Source of the DNA: Dehalococcoidia bacterium
GTDB taxonomy: Bacteria > Chloroflexota > Dehalococcoidia > UBA3495 > JAAXIE01
Assembly: GCA_012270525.1 (NCBI GenBank)
Contig: JAAXIE010000233.1
Coordinates: 1-5,305 of the forward strand
DNA: 5,305 bases
Direction of reading: 5' to 3'
Positions 1 to 5,286 of this stretch are shown here, one piece after another. A model generated the notes under the pieces. That model was not told the DNA's origin, searched no databases, and saw only the letters and a program-made list of their open reading frames with translations. Position 1 is the stretch's first letter. Every line of letters begins with the position of its first letter. The translations under genes and the position numbers were made by a program.

Positions 1-1604
1 CCCACGGAGAGCCCGCGACTGGCGAAGGTTCCCATACCCTTCTCAGGAATATCGCTGTTGCCGTGCAGGATTTGTATCTGGTCAGGGGGCAACCCCAACT
101 CATCAGCCACGATCTGGGCGAAGGTGGTCTCGGTTCCCTGCCCGTGCGGGGATACCTCGGTATGGACCCGAACGTGGCCCGAAGAGTCCACCTGGACAAC
201 GGCGGCACTATCGCGCATCTCGCCGATGCCTCCCGACGCCTTCACCACGGTGGCAACCCCAATGCCGATTAGAGGGTCTCCCGGCTTGCGGTTCCGCTGG
301 GTCTCGCGATAACGGGCATACTCGCCCATGTCCAGCGCCTTGTCGAGGGTCAACCCGAACTGGCCGGAATCGTAGGTGAGGCCGGTGCCGGTGGTGTAAG
401 GGAAGGCATCATCGGCAACGAAATTCTTACGGCGCACCTCGGCAGGATCCATATCCAGTTCCTGTGCGATGAGGTCCAGGGTGCGCTCCATCATGAACGC
501 CCCCTCAGGTGCCCCAGCCCCGCGGTAGGGCCCGGTGGGCGGCCGATTGGTGATGACGCAGTCCACCGAGACGTCCATGTTGGGTATGGCGTAGGGACCG
601 TTGACCCGGCGAATCGTGTTGTAAGCCGGGCCTGCGGTGGAGGTGAGGTAATAGCCACCGAGGTCTGCGATCATGCGGAACCGCATTGCCAGGATTGTAC
701 CGTCGCTCTTCACTCCCGCTTCCACGTCTCCGTGATAGCCACGGGCTTGGTAGGCCAGGACGTTCTCCCAGCGGTCCTCAATCCACTTGATGGGACGCTC
801 CAACTGTATGGCCAGGTGGGAGAGCACGATCTCCTCGGGCCAGAGCTCGACCTTCTGCCCGAACCCGCCTCCGACGTCGGGAGCCAGCACCCGCACATGA
901 ATGTCATCCCGCTTGAGGAGGGGGCCGAGGAAGCTCTTGGCCTTATGGGGCACTTGGGTCGACGTCCACAACTCCAGGGTCCTGTTGTCCCGCTGATAAT
1001 CAGCGATGAGGCCACGACCTTCCATCGGGTTGGGGGCCAGACGCGGCACGTGGAACCGCTCCCGAATCACCCTGTCCGCTTCCGCCAAGGCTGCGTCCAC
1101 GTCGCCACGCCCGACCTGCATGCGAACGGCCACGTTGCTCCCGATATCCTCGTGGATCGGCTTGGAATCGGGAGAGATAGCTTCATAGGGGTCCATCACG
1201 GGGCGCAGCGGCTCGTAGTCAACTTCCACCAACTCCAGGGCGTCACGGGCTACGTACCGGCTCTCGGCAATGACCACGGCCACGGCTTGGCCAACGTAGC
1301 AGACCTTTCCTATGGCCAGGACGGGATGGCGCGGAGATTTCATGTCATCCAGGCGCTCGGTCTGGCGGGGCGGGATGGTCTCCAACCCAGGAATATCGTC
1401 AGAGGTGACCACCCTCACGACGCCCGGCAGGGCCTCGGCCTTGGACGTATCGATGGACTTGATCAAGGCGTAGGCATGAGGGCTGCGCAACACCGCAGCA
1501 TGGACCATACCTGGCAGCACCTTGTCGTCGACAAAGCTCCCTTGCCCTTGAAGAAGTTGGGGGTCTTCGAACCGCTTCATGGGCGAACCGGCGTAGGTGG
1601 TCAT
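1..1604 (-). CDS. Molybdopterin-binding large subunit of a xanthine dehydrogenase/aldehyde oxidase/CoxL-family hydroxylase (partial, 3' end off the left edge)
   Basis: This gene encodes the catalytic molybdenum-cofactor subunit of a hydroxylase that oxidises a carbon centre with water-derived oxygen; such subunits normally work with an FAD and a 2Fe-2S subunit. The reading frame stays open for 534 codons from ATG to base 1 with no stop; family members are usually about 750-800 residues, so roughly the last third is missing. Residues about 15-135 form the hammerhead domain (LLQGQGSFVDD, LRSPHA, YVGQAVAVV). Cofactor-domain motifs follow: WTSTQVPH at 213-220, VGGGFGQK at 244-251, the active-site loop PYRGAGAPE at 359-367, GQGTETTFAQI at 488-498 and GTFASRG at 525-531. 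The loop lacks the cysteine of true CO dehydrogenase (AYxCSFR), so CO oxidation is unlikely; it is closest to the form II pattern AYRGAGR but has Ala365 in place of the last Arg. The substrate is unknown. The ATG at 1602-1604 is preceded by a GAGGAG ribosome site. The gene is divergent from the transporter operon. The family call is very secure; the specific reaction is not. Confidence 0.95.
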   Translation of the reverse strand, partial: MTTYAGSPMKRFEDPQLLQGQGSFVDDKVLPGMVHAAVLRSPHAYALIKSIDTSKAEALPGVVRVVTSDDIPGLETIPPRQTERLDDMKSPRHPVLAIGKVCYVGQAVAVVIAESRYVARDALELVEVDYEPLRPVMDPYEAISPDSKPIHEDIGSNVAVRMQVGRGDVDAALAEADRVIRERFHVPRLAPNPMEGRGLIADYQRDNRTLELWTSTQVPHKAKSFLGPLLKRDDIHVRVLAPDVGGGFGQKVELWPEEIVLSHLAIQLERPIKWIEDRWENVLAYQARGYHGDVEAGVKSDGTILAMRFRMIADLGGYYLTSTAGPAYNTIRRVNGPYAIPNMDVSVDCVITNRPPTGPYRGAGAPEGAFMMERTLDLIAQELDMDPAEVRRKNFVADDAFPYTTGTGLTYDSGQFGLTLDKALDMGEYARYRETQRNRKPGDPLIGIGVATVVKASGGIGEMRDSAAVVQVDSSGHVRVHTEVSPHGQGTETTFAQIVADELGLPPDQIQILHGNSDIPEKGMGTFASRGLSV

Positions 1605-1609
1605 GGCAT

Positions 1610-1615
1610 CTCCTC
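1610..1615 (-). promoter_or_regulatory. Ribosome binding site of the hydroxylase gene
   Basis: Read on the minus strand this is GAGGAG, five bases before the ATG at 1604. It selects that ATG over an out-of-frame ATG at 1607-1609, which lies directly against the GAGGAG with no spacer. The encoded protein then begins MTTYAGSPMKRFEDPQLL, a normal family N-terminus. Confidence 0.75.
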
Positions 1616-1639
1616 GACACCGAAAGTTGCGCAAGGGCC

Positions 1640-1668
1640 AGAGTATCAGGAACAGGTTCGGGCGTCCA
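1640..1668 (-). promoter_or_regulatory. Candidate promoter of the hydroxylase gene
   Basis: On the minus strand a -35-like TGGACG (1663-1668) is followed after 17 bp by a -10-like TACTCT (1640-1645). Transcription would begin near 1633, leaving a leader of about 29 nt before the ATG. Each hexamer is weak against the E. coli consensus, but both differ by one base from the TTGACG and TAGTCT boxes found twice on the other strand in the same intergenic region. That internal agreement is the main support. No experimental evidence is available. Confidence 0.4.
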
Positions 1669-1701
1669 GCCAGTTAGCACCCGACCAGTTAGAGGGGTTA
1701 G
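1666..1701 (-). repeat. Short direct repeats upstream of the hydroxylase promoter
   Basis: On the minus strand a 12-base unit occurs twice in the same direction 15 bp apart: CTAACTGGTCGG (1681-1692) and CTAACTGGCTGG (1666-1677), 10 of 12 identical with the first eight bases the same. A third CTAAC sits at 1697-1701. The copy nearest the gene overlaps the proposed -35 box (1663-1668). Tandem boxes here could bind a regulator. With such short units, chance or a small duplication is also possible. Confidence 0.4.
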
Positions 1702-1761
1702 CAGGCCGCCCGGCTGCGCCGTGGTCGGAAGGGCCGCCCGCCCCTTTAAGACACCATCCCG

Positions 1762-1790
1762 TTGACGCTCACTCGCCCACCCGCTAGTCT
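1762..1790 (+). promoter_or_regulatory. Upstream plus-strand promoter-like box (P1)
   Basis: TTGACG (1762-1767) and TAGTCT (1785-1790) are separated by exactly 17 bp. The -35 matches the sigma-70 consensus at five of six positions; the -10 keeps the key first, second and last bases. The same pair, inside longer identical blocks GTTGACG and GCTAGTCT, recurs 260 bp downstream at the position expected for the binding-protein promoter. A transcript from here would start near 1797, on the first base of the hairpin that follows, and would have a leader of about 300 nt before the binding-protein ATG. Confidence 0.4.
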
Positions 1791-1796
1791 GGAGAC

Positions 1797-1840
1797 GGGC
1801 TGGGGACTGACCCCTCGAAGGTCACCCCAGCCCATTCTTT
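1797..1840 (+). terminator. Terminator-like hairpin in the leader region
   Basis: A perfect 9-bp stem, GGGCTGGGG (1797-1805) with CCCCAGCCC (1825-1833), continues past a two-base bulge (AC, 1806-1807) as five more pairs, TGACC (1808-1812) with GGTCA (1820-1824), closing a seven-base loop. It is followed on the plus strand by ATTCTTTGT, a short T-rich but imperfect tail. The minus-strand flank is not T-rich, so it would act rightward. No complete plus-strand gene lies upstream in the window, so it would either stop transcription coming from the left or attenuate transcripts starting at P1. Confidence 0.5.
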
Positions 1841-1981
1841 GTCCCGGTCTGGAGGAGATGTCGTTGCAAAGGCTCAGTCCCGCATGCTCTCCCAGACCGC
1901 ATGCACTAGGCATCCCAAGCAGAAACATCAATCGGAACAGTCGTTCCGGCTGACTCACCCTTCCCCCACCGCAAGCCCCTC

Positions 1982-1993
1982 TCGCCAAGGCGA
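1982..1993. promoter_or_regulatory. Operator-like palindrome
   Basis: TCGCC-AA-GGCGA is a perfect dyad with 5-bp arms, lying about 30 bp before the -35 box of the binding-protein promoter and next to a second dyad. The position suits a regulator site, but the motif is short and matches no operator that I recognise. Confidence 0.3.
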
Positions 1994-1995
1994 AT

Positions 1996-2015
1996 CTACC
2001 GCCGGCCGCAGGTAG
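1996..2015. promoter_or_regulatory. Operator-like 20-bp dyad before the binding-protein promoter
   Basis: The outer arms CTACC (1996-2000) and GGTAG (2011-2015) share a centre, between 2005 and 2006, with the inner palindrome CGGCCG (2003-2008), so 16 of 20 bases are symmetric. The centre lies about 52 bp before the predicted transcription start (~2058), six bases clear of the -35 box, a location typical of activator sites. The binding factor is unknown. Confidence 0.35.
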
Positions 2016-2021
2016 TAGTTG

Positions 2022-2051
2022 TTGACGTTGCTTCTTCCCTTATGCTAGTCT
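2022..2051 (+). promoter_or_regulatory. Main promoter candidate of the binding-protein operon (P2)
   Basis: TTGACG (2022-2027) is followed after 18 bp by TAGTCT (2046-2051). A TG one base before the -10 (2043-2044) gives an extended -10 form, TGC-TAGTCT. Transcription would begin near 2058, leaving a leader of about 39 nt before the ATG at 2097. The boxes repeat those at 1762-1790, supporting a shared promoter type. Confidence 0.5.
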
Positions 2052-2085
2052 GCCGCGCCATTTCGCTTTAGATAGCCTATTTCGT

Positions 2086-2090
2086 GGAGG
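2086..2090 (+). promoter_or_regulatory. Ribosome binding site deciding the binding-protein start
   Basis: GGAGG ends six bases before the ATG at 2097. An in-frame TTG at 2091 abuts the GGAGG with no spacer and would add only two residues, so the ATG is preferred. Confidence 0.8.
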
Positions 2091-2096
2091 TTGCAG

Positions 2097-4172
2097 ATGT
2101 TGCGGTCCTTCGTGCCCAGACGAGGATTTATCGGGCTTCTCATCGTCTTGGTGATGATCATCGTCGCCTGCGGTGGCGAGGCCCAGCCTGCCCCGGCTCC
2201 GGCCCCCACCATGGACCCCGCGGTCCTGGACGACCTTCGCTCGTCCATCGAGAGTCTCGCTGCAAGCCAGCCTGAGGGTCTTACTGCCGAACAGGTAAGT
2301 TCCATAGTGGACGACGCCATCGGCGGGATCGACGCACCTGAAGGGCTGACCGCCGAACAGGTGCAGGGCATCGTGGGCCAGGCCATTGGGGCCATTGAGT
2401 TGCCTGCGGGTCTCACCGCACAGGATGTCGAGGCCATCGTAGCCCGCGCTGCCCCAGAGGGCCTGACCGTGGAACAGGTGCAGGCCATCGTGGAAAACGC
2501 TCTGGCCGCCGCCGAGACGCCCGAAGGGCTTACGGCAGCCGAGGTGGAGCGCATCGTGAGCGACGCCATGGCCATGGCCGCCACCCCGGTCGCCATGCCT
2601 GCCGAGGACGACAGCATGGCCATGATGACACCCCAGCAGGGTGGCGTTCTGACCACCATCGCTCCGAGCATCCGCCGGTTCTTCGATGCCCATACCACCG
2701 ACGACCCCAACCACACCCTGTGGCCCCTGTACAGCGGTCTGGTGAACTACGACTGGACCGAGCCCACCATCACCATCGTCCCCGACTTGGCCGAGAGTTG
2801 GTCCACTTCCGAGGACGGGTTGACCTACACATTCAAGCTCAAGCCCGCCACCTTCCATAAGGGCAGCACCCTGACGTCCGCCGACGTCGTCATGAGCATG
2901 AACCGCCACTACCAGCACCCCTCATATGAGTCCGCGGTGGCCCCCTTCCTGCAGAGCTGGGTTGAGAGTTTGGAGGCCACTGACGACGAAACGGTGACGA
3001 TAAAGCTCAAGGCGATACGCCCCGACATGCTGGCCGTCTTCGCCAACAACAACTTCTCGGTGATGCCGACAGAGCTCATTGAACAGTTGGGCGGCCCTTC
3101 CGGCGAAGGGGTGATTGAAGACGAGGCCCTGATAGACGGCAGCGGGCCGTTCAAGTTCCTGGAGCACCAGGACGAAGCCTTCTTCGAGGTGGAGAAGTTC
3201 ACCCATTACTACAGGCCGGAGCGAGTGTTCCTGGACGGCGTGAAGCAGTTGATATCCGCCGATGACTCCTTCCGCAACTCCCTTGCCGTCACCGGACATG
3301 TCGACCTCTACTGGGGCACGGGAAACAGCCCTGGCTCACAGTTGGCAGCCCAGCAGGAAAGACCTCAATGCACCGCCGGTCAGAGGGAAGGCTGTCTCAA
3401 CTATGGGGCTACCAGTGGCACCCGTCTGATGTGGTACATGCTGAACCCGAGTTACGAACCGTTCCAGGACTACAGGGTACGCAGGGCCTTCTTCCTCTCC
3501 CTCGACCGTTGGGACGTGATTGAGAAGATCGAGTTGGGTGCGGGCGAGCCCATCATCGCCACGCCTCCCGATTTCGGCGGGGCCACCCTCGCCGAGATGG
3601 AGGAGATACCCGGAATGCGCCGCGACAAGACTGATGACTTGGCGGAAGCGAACCGCTTGCTGGAAGAGGCTGGCCACATGGGGGTGGGAATCCAGTACCT
3701 GCAGGCTGGCACCGGTGCCACTCGCCAGTCCACCGAGATATTCGCCGATGGTCTGCGCAACGGTGGGTTCACCGTTACCGCAGACATCCCGCCAGATGAT
3801 GCTGAGAGGCAGAGGCGGGAGAGCCTGTGCGATTTCAACTTCATCATCAGCCGAATCGCACCCGACTATGCCGACCCCGGTGCCTACCTGGTCATGTGGG
3901 AAAAGGGTCAGGCACAGAACCGGTGCAACATAGAGTTTCCCAAGCTGTGGGCCCTCTGGGACCAGCAGGCCACCAGTTTGGACCCGGTCTTCAGGGCCAG
4001 TATCGTGGAGCAGATGGAGGACCTCCTCATAAACGACGAGGATGAGGGCCTCTGGGCCATGTTCACCCACACCCTGGGACACCCCTACACCTACAGCCCA
4101 CAGGTCCACTGGGATCCCCCGAAGATACTTCGTGGCTGGGGCCGCTTCTGGGACATCTGGAAGGAGCGGTAG
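2097..4172 (+). CDS. ABC transporter substrate-binding lipoprotein, family 5 (oligopeptide/dipeptide type), with N-terminal helical repeats
   Basis: This 691-residue protein should capture a solute outside the cytoplasmic membrane and deliver it to the permease encoded next. Residues 1-24 are a signal peptide (PRR at 7-9, hydrophobic 11-24) ending in the lipobox IVAC, so Cys25 would be lipidated. A Pro/Ala linker (29-38) leads to five tandem helical repeats (59-163) and a Met/Ala-rich stretch (157-178). The family 5 binding fold starts near 181: LYSGLVNYD at 211-219, LAESW at 231-235, GLTYTFKLKP at 241-250, LTSADVVMSMNR at 259-270, GSGPFKFLEH at 348-357, VRRAFFLSLDR at 461-471, and a Trp-rich C-terminus. 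Typical members have about 500-550 residues; the excess is the repeat section. Cys425 and Cys433 are close enough to form a disulfide. Family 5 proteins bind peptides, but also nickel, sugars and opines, so the ligand cannot be read from the sequence. The operon order (binding protein, permease, next gene) is typical. The family is very secure; the substrate is unknown. Confidence 0.95.
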   Translation: MLRSFVPRRGFIGLLIVLVMIIVACGGEAQPAPAPAPTMDPAVLDDLRSSIESLAASQPEGLTAEQVSSIVDDAIGGIDAPEGLTAEQVQGIVGQAIGAIELPAGLTAQDVEAIVARAAPEGLTVEQVQAIVENALAAAETPEGLTAAEVERIVSDAMAMAATPVAMPAEDDSMAMMTPQQGGVLTTIAPSIRRFFDAHTTDDPNHTLWPLYSGLVNYDWTEPTITIVPDLAESWSTSEDGLTYTFKLKPATFHKGSTLTSADVVMSMNRHYQHPSYESAVAPFLQSWVESLEATDDETVTIKLKAIRPDMLAVFANNNFSVMPTELIEQLGGPSGEGVIEDEALIDGSGPFKFLEHQDEAFFEVEKFTHYYRPERVFLDGVKQLISADDSFRNSLAVTGHVDLYWGTGNSPGSQLAAQQERPQCTAGQREGCLNYGATSGTRLMWYMLNPSYEPFQDYRVRRAFFLSLDRWDVIEKIELGAGEPIIATPPDFGGATLAEMEEIPGMRRDKTDDLAEANRLLEEAGHMGVGIQYLQAGTGATRQSTEIFADGLRNGGFTVTADIPPDDAERQRRESLCDFNFIISRIAPDYADPGAYLVMWEKGQAQNRCNIEFPKLWALWDQQATSLDPVFRASIVEQMEDLLINDEDEGLWAMFTHTLGHPYTYSPQVHWDPPKILRGWGRFWDIWKER
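2271..2585 (+). repeat. Five in-frame tandem repeats (22-residue unit) in the binding protein
   Basis: The unit is roughly PEGLTAEQVxxIVxxAIxxI. Copies cover residues 59-80, 81-102, 103-119, 120-141 and 142-163; the third is shortened to 17 residues (PAGLTAQDVEAIVARAA). Each begins with Pro, then Gly-Leu-Thr, a likely helix cap, followed by an amphipathic helix. Copies 2 and 4 still share the exact 13-mer GAACAGGTGCAGG (2355-2367 and 2472-2484), suggesting duplication at DNA level. The array lies between the lipid anchor and the ligand-binding fold, so a stalk or oligomerisation role is plausible. Confidence 0.9.
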
Positions 4173-4217
4173 TCCCCGGGAGCAAGCCCACCAAGGATTC
4201 CAGCAGATTGACAAGAC

Positions 4218-4251
4218 CAACGAGGAGTGGCCAAATAGCCACTCCTCGTTG
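4218..4251 (+). other. Intercistronic 14-bp perfect hairpin
   Basis: CAACGAGGAGTGGC (4218-4231) pairs perfectly with GCCACTCCTCGTTG (4238-4251) around the six-base loop CAAATA. It lies 45 bp after the binding-protein stop and 46 bp before the permease start. The 3' flank is ATTAGGAGG, not a T run, so it is a poor intrinsic terminator. Hairpins at this point in importer operons commonly protect the upstream mRNA and lower expression of the membrane genes relative to the binding protein; that role is inferred here. Confidence 0.75.
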
Positions 4252-4284
4252 ATTAGGAGGCCCAGGTAGCAAACCACAAGCCCG

Positions 4285-4292
4285 AGAGGTGG
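4285..4292 (+). promoter_or_regulatory. Ribosome binding site deciding the permease start
   Basis: AGAGGTGG ends five bases before a TTG at 4298. It overlaps the alternative in-frame GTG at 4289, which has no purine-rich site at proper spacing upstream; the nearest, AGGAGG at 4255-4260, is 28 bases away. This favours the TTG. Confidence 0.55.
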
Positions 4293-4297
4293 CCGTT

Positions 4298-5263
4298 TTG
4301 CGGAATTACGTCATCCGCAGCATTCTCAGCGGTATCCTGCTGATATTCTTCATGTCCATAATCATCTTCGTCCTGGTGCGCATCATCCCAGGCGACCCCG
4401 CATTGGGCATACTGGCCGCCAAGGCTTCAGCAGAGCGGGGTATCGATCCCGTCAGGCACGCCGAGTTGCGTGAGAAGATGGGCCTTAACGAACCCATGAT
4501 CAAACAATACGGCCTCTGGATAGCCGACACAGTCACAGGTGACCTCGGCAACTCGGTGGCCTTTCGCGACAGGCCCGTCCTGGACGTGGTCAAGGAGAAG
4601 TTCTCAGTCACCCTGCAGATAACCGTGGTCGGGCTCCTGATGATCCTGGTTATCGCCCTCATTCTGGGTACCACCGCTGCCATCCACCAAGGATCAGCCC
4701 TCGATAGCCTAGTGCGCCTCATTGCGGTCAGTGGTATGGCCATCCCCAACTTCCTGGCAGGTACGTTGATCCTCTACTTCCTGGTCAGATATTTCAACTG
4801 GGTCCCGCCCGTGGGGAACTTCTCCATCTGGAGCGACCCGTGGCCAGCCTTTCAGCAGATGATATGGCCCGCCCTTGCCTTGGGCTTCTATTTCAGTGCC
4901 CTGCTCACGCGCATGGTGCGGAACACCATGCTCGAAGTGTTGCGGGAGGACTTCATCCGTACCGCCAGGGCCAAGGGACTTCCCTCGCGTTTGGTCACCT
5001 TCCGGCACGCTCTGCGCAACACCATGGCCCCCAACCTCACCATGTACAGCCTTCTGGCTCTGAACTTGGTTGGGGGGTCGGTGATAGTGGAGAACATCTT
5101 CAACGTGAGGGGCATGGGTCAGGCCTTTGTTTCCGCACTGAACTTCCGGGACTACGAGTACATTCAAGCCACTCTGCTGATTGTCGGGGCCTTGGTGGTG
5201 CTGGTGAACCTGGCGACCGATTTGGCCTACGGGTTCTTCGATCCGCGAATTCGCCGGGACTAA
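4298..5263 (+). CDS. ABC transporter permease, DppB/OppB type
   Basis: This 321-residue membrane protein (length usual for the family) forms one half of the translocation pore of a family 5 importer. The N-terminus (MRNYVIRSILSG, one membrane helix at about 9-29, then RIIPGDPA at 28-35) is standard for DppB-like subunits, as is the following extracytoplasmic segment with KMGLNEP and GDLGNS. Further hydrophobic segments lie near 104-126, 140-163, 187-205, 247-266 and 290-312. The cytoplasmic EAA loop that contacts the ATPase is clear: EVLREDFIRTARAKGL at 213-228, followed by HALRNTMAP. The C-terminus YGFFDPRIR is also typical. The start is chosen as TTG at 4298 because of AGAGGTGG upstream; a GTG at 4289 would give 324 residues. 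It follows the binding-protein gene after 125 bp containing a hairpin and is followed after 23 bp by the next gene. The fold and role are secure; the cargo is not known. Confidence 0.95.
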   Translation: MRNYVIRSILSGILLIFFMSIIIFVLVRIIPGDPALGILAAKASAERGIDPVRHAELREKMGLNEPMIKQYGLWIADTVTGDLGNSVAFRDRPVLDVVKEKFSVTLQITVVGLLMILVIALILGTTAAIHQGSALDSLVRLIAVSGMAIPNFLAGTLILYFLVRYFNWVPPVGNFSIWSDPWPAFQQMIWPALALGFYFSALLTRMVRNTMLEVLREDFIRTARAKGLPSRLVTFRHALRNTMAPNLTMYSLLALNLVGGSVIVENIFNVRGMGQAFVSALNFRDYEYIQATLLIVGALVVLVNLATDLAYGFFDPRIRRD

Positions 5264-5272
5264 GGCAGGACT

Positions 5273-5277
5273 AGGAG
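5273..5277 (+). promoter_or_regulatory. Ribosome binding site of the next operon gene
   Basis: AGGAG lies nine bases before the ATG at 5287, within the 23-bp gap after the permease stop. A second purine run, GAAGGG, directly abuts the ATG and is too close to act as the site. Confidence 0.6.
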
Positions 5278-5286
5278 CGAGAAGGG

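Larger units (their letters stand above)
1605..2096. other. Divergent intergenic control region (492 bp, no convincing gene)
   Basis: This stretch separates the starts of two genes that point away from each other, so it should hold the promoters of both. It contains a minus-strand promoter candidate (1640-1668), direct repeats (1666-1701), an inverted repeat CCGACCA/TGGTCGG (1681-1687 with 1722-1728), a repeated GGCCGCCCG (1704-1712 and 1732-1740), two plus-strand promoter boxes (1762-1790 and 2022-2051), a terminator-like hairpin (1797-1840) and two dyads (1982-1993 and 1996-2015). CGGTCTGG at 1845-1852 can also pair with CCAGACCG at 1892-1899, and CCGCATGC occurs twice (1880-1887 and 1897-1904). 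Small open frames exist, but none has both a good ribosome site and recognisable content. Between about 1905 and 1980 I see nothing specific. Confidence 0.7.

Noticed and set aside
1..1604. Identification as aerobic CO dehydrogenase CoxL
   Set aside because: The defining AYxCSFR loop with its copper-binding cysteine is absent; the loop reads PYRGAGA. Only membership of the broader superfamily is supported.
732..1787. Long plus-strand open frame (351 codons) over the hydroxylase gene
   Set aside because: It is antisense to a frame with unbroken Mo-hydroxylase motifs, its translation is low-complexity and matches no family, and no suitable ribosome site was seen. It reflects GC-rich codon bias.
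1858..1953. 31-codon open frame in the leader region (begins MSLQRLSP)
   Set aside because: GGAGGAG directly touches the ATG, leaving almost no spacer, and the peptide is Ser/Pro/Arg-rich without recognisable content. A leader peptide is possible but not supported.
2271..2585. DNA repeat array as CRISPR or mobile satellite
   Set aside because: The repeats are in frame, diverged, keep a protein-level pattern and have no unique spacers, so they are a coding feature.
4208..4237. Perfect TTGACA between the binding-protein and permease genes as a separate promoter
   Set aside because: No acceptable -10 box lies 16-19 bp downstream (GCCAAA, CCAAAT, CAAATA), and the spacer is occupied by the hairpin arm.
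3336..4277. Long minus-strand open frame (313 codons) opposite the binding-protein gene
   Set aside because: It is antisense to a clear family 5 binding fold and its translation resembles no known protein. Another minus-strand frame (2040-2918) is a shadow of the repeat-rich coding sequence.
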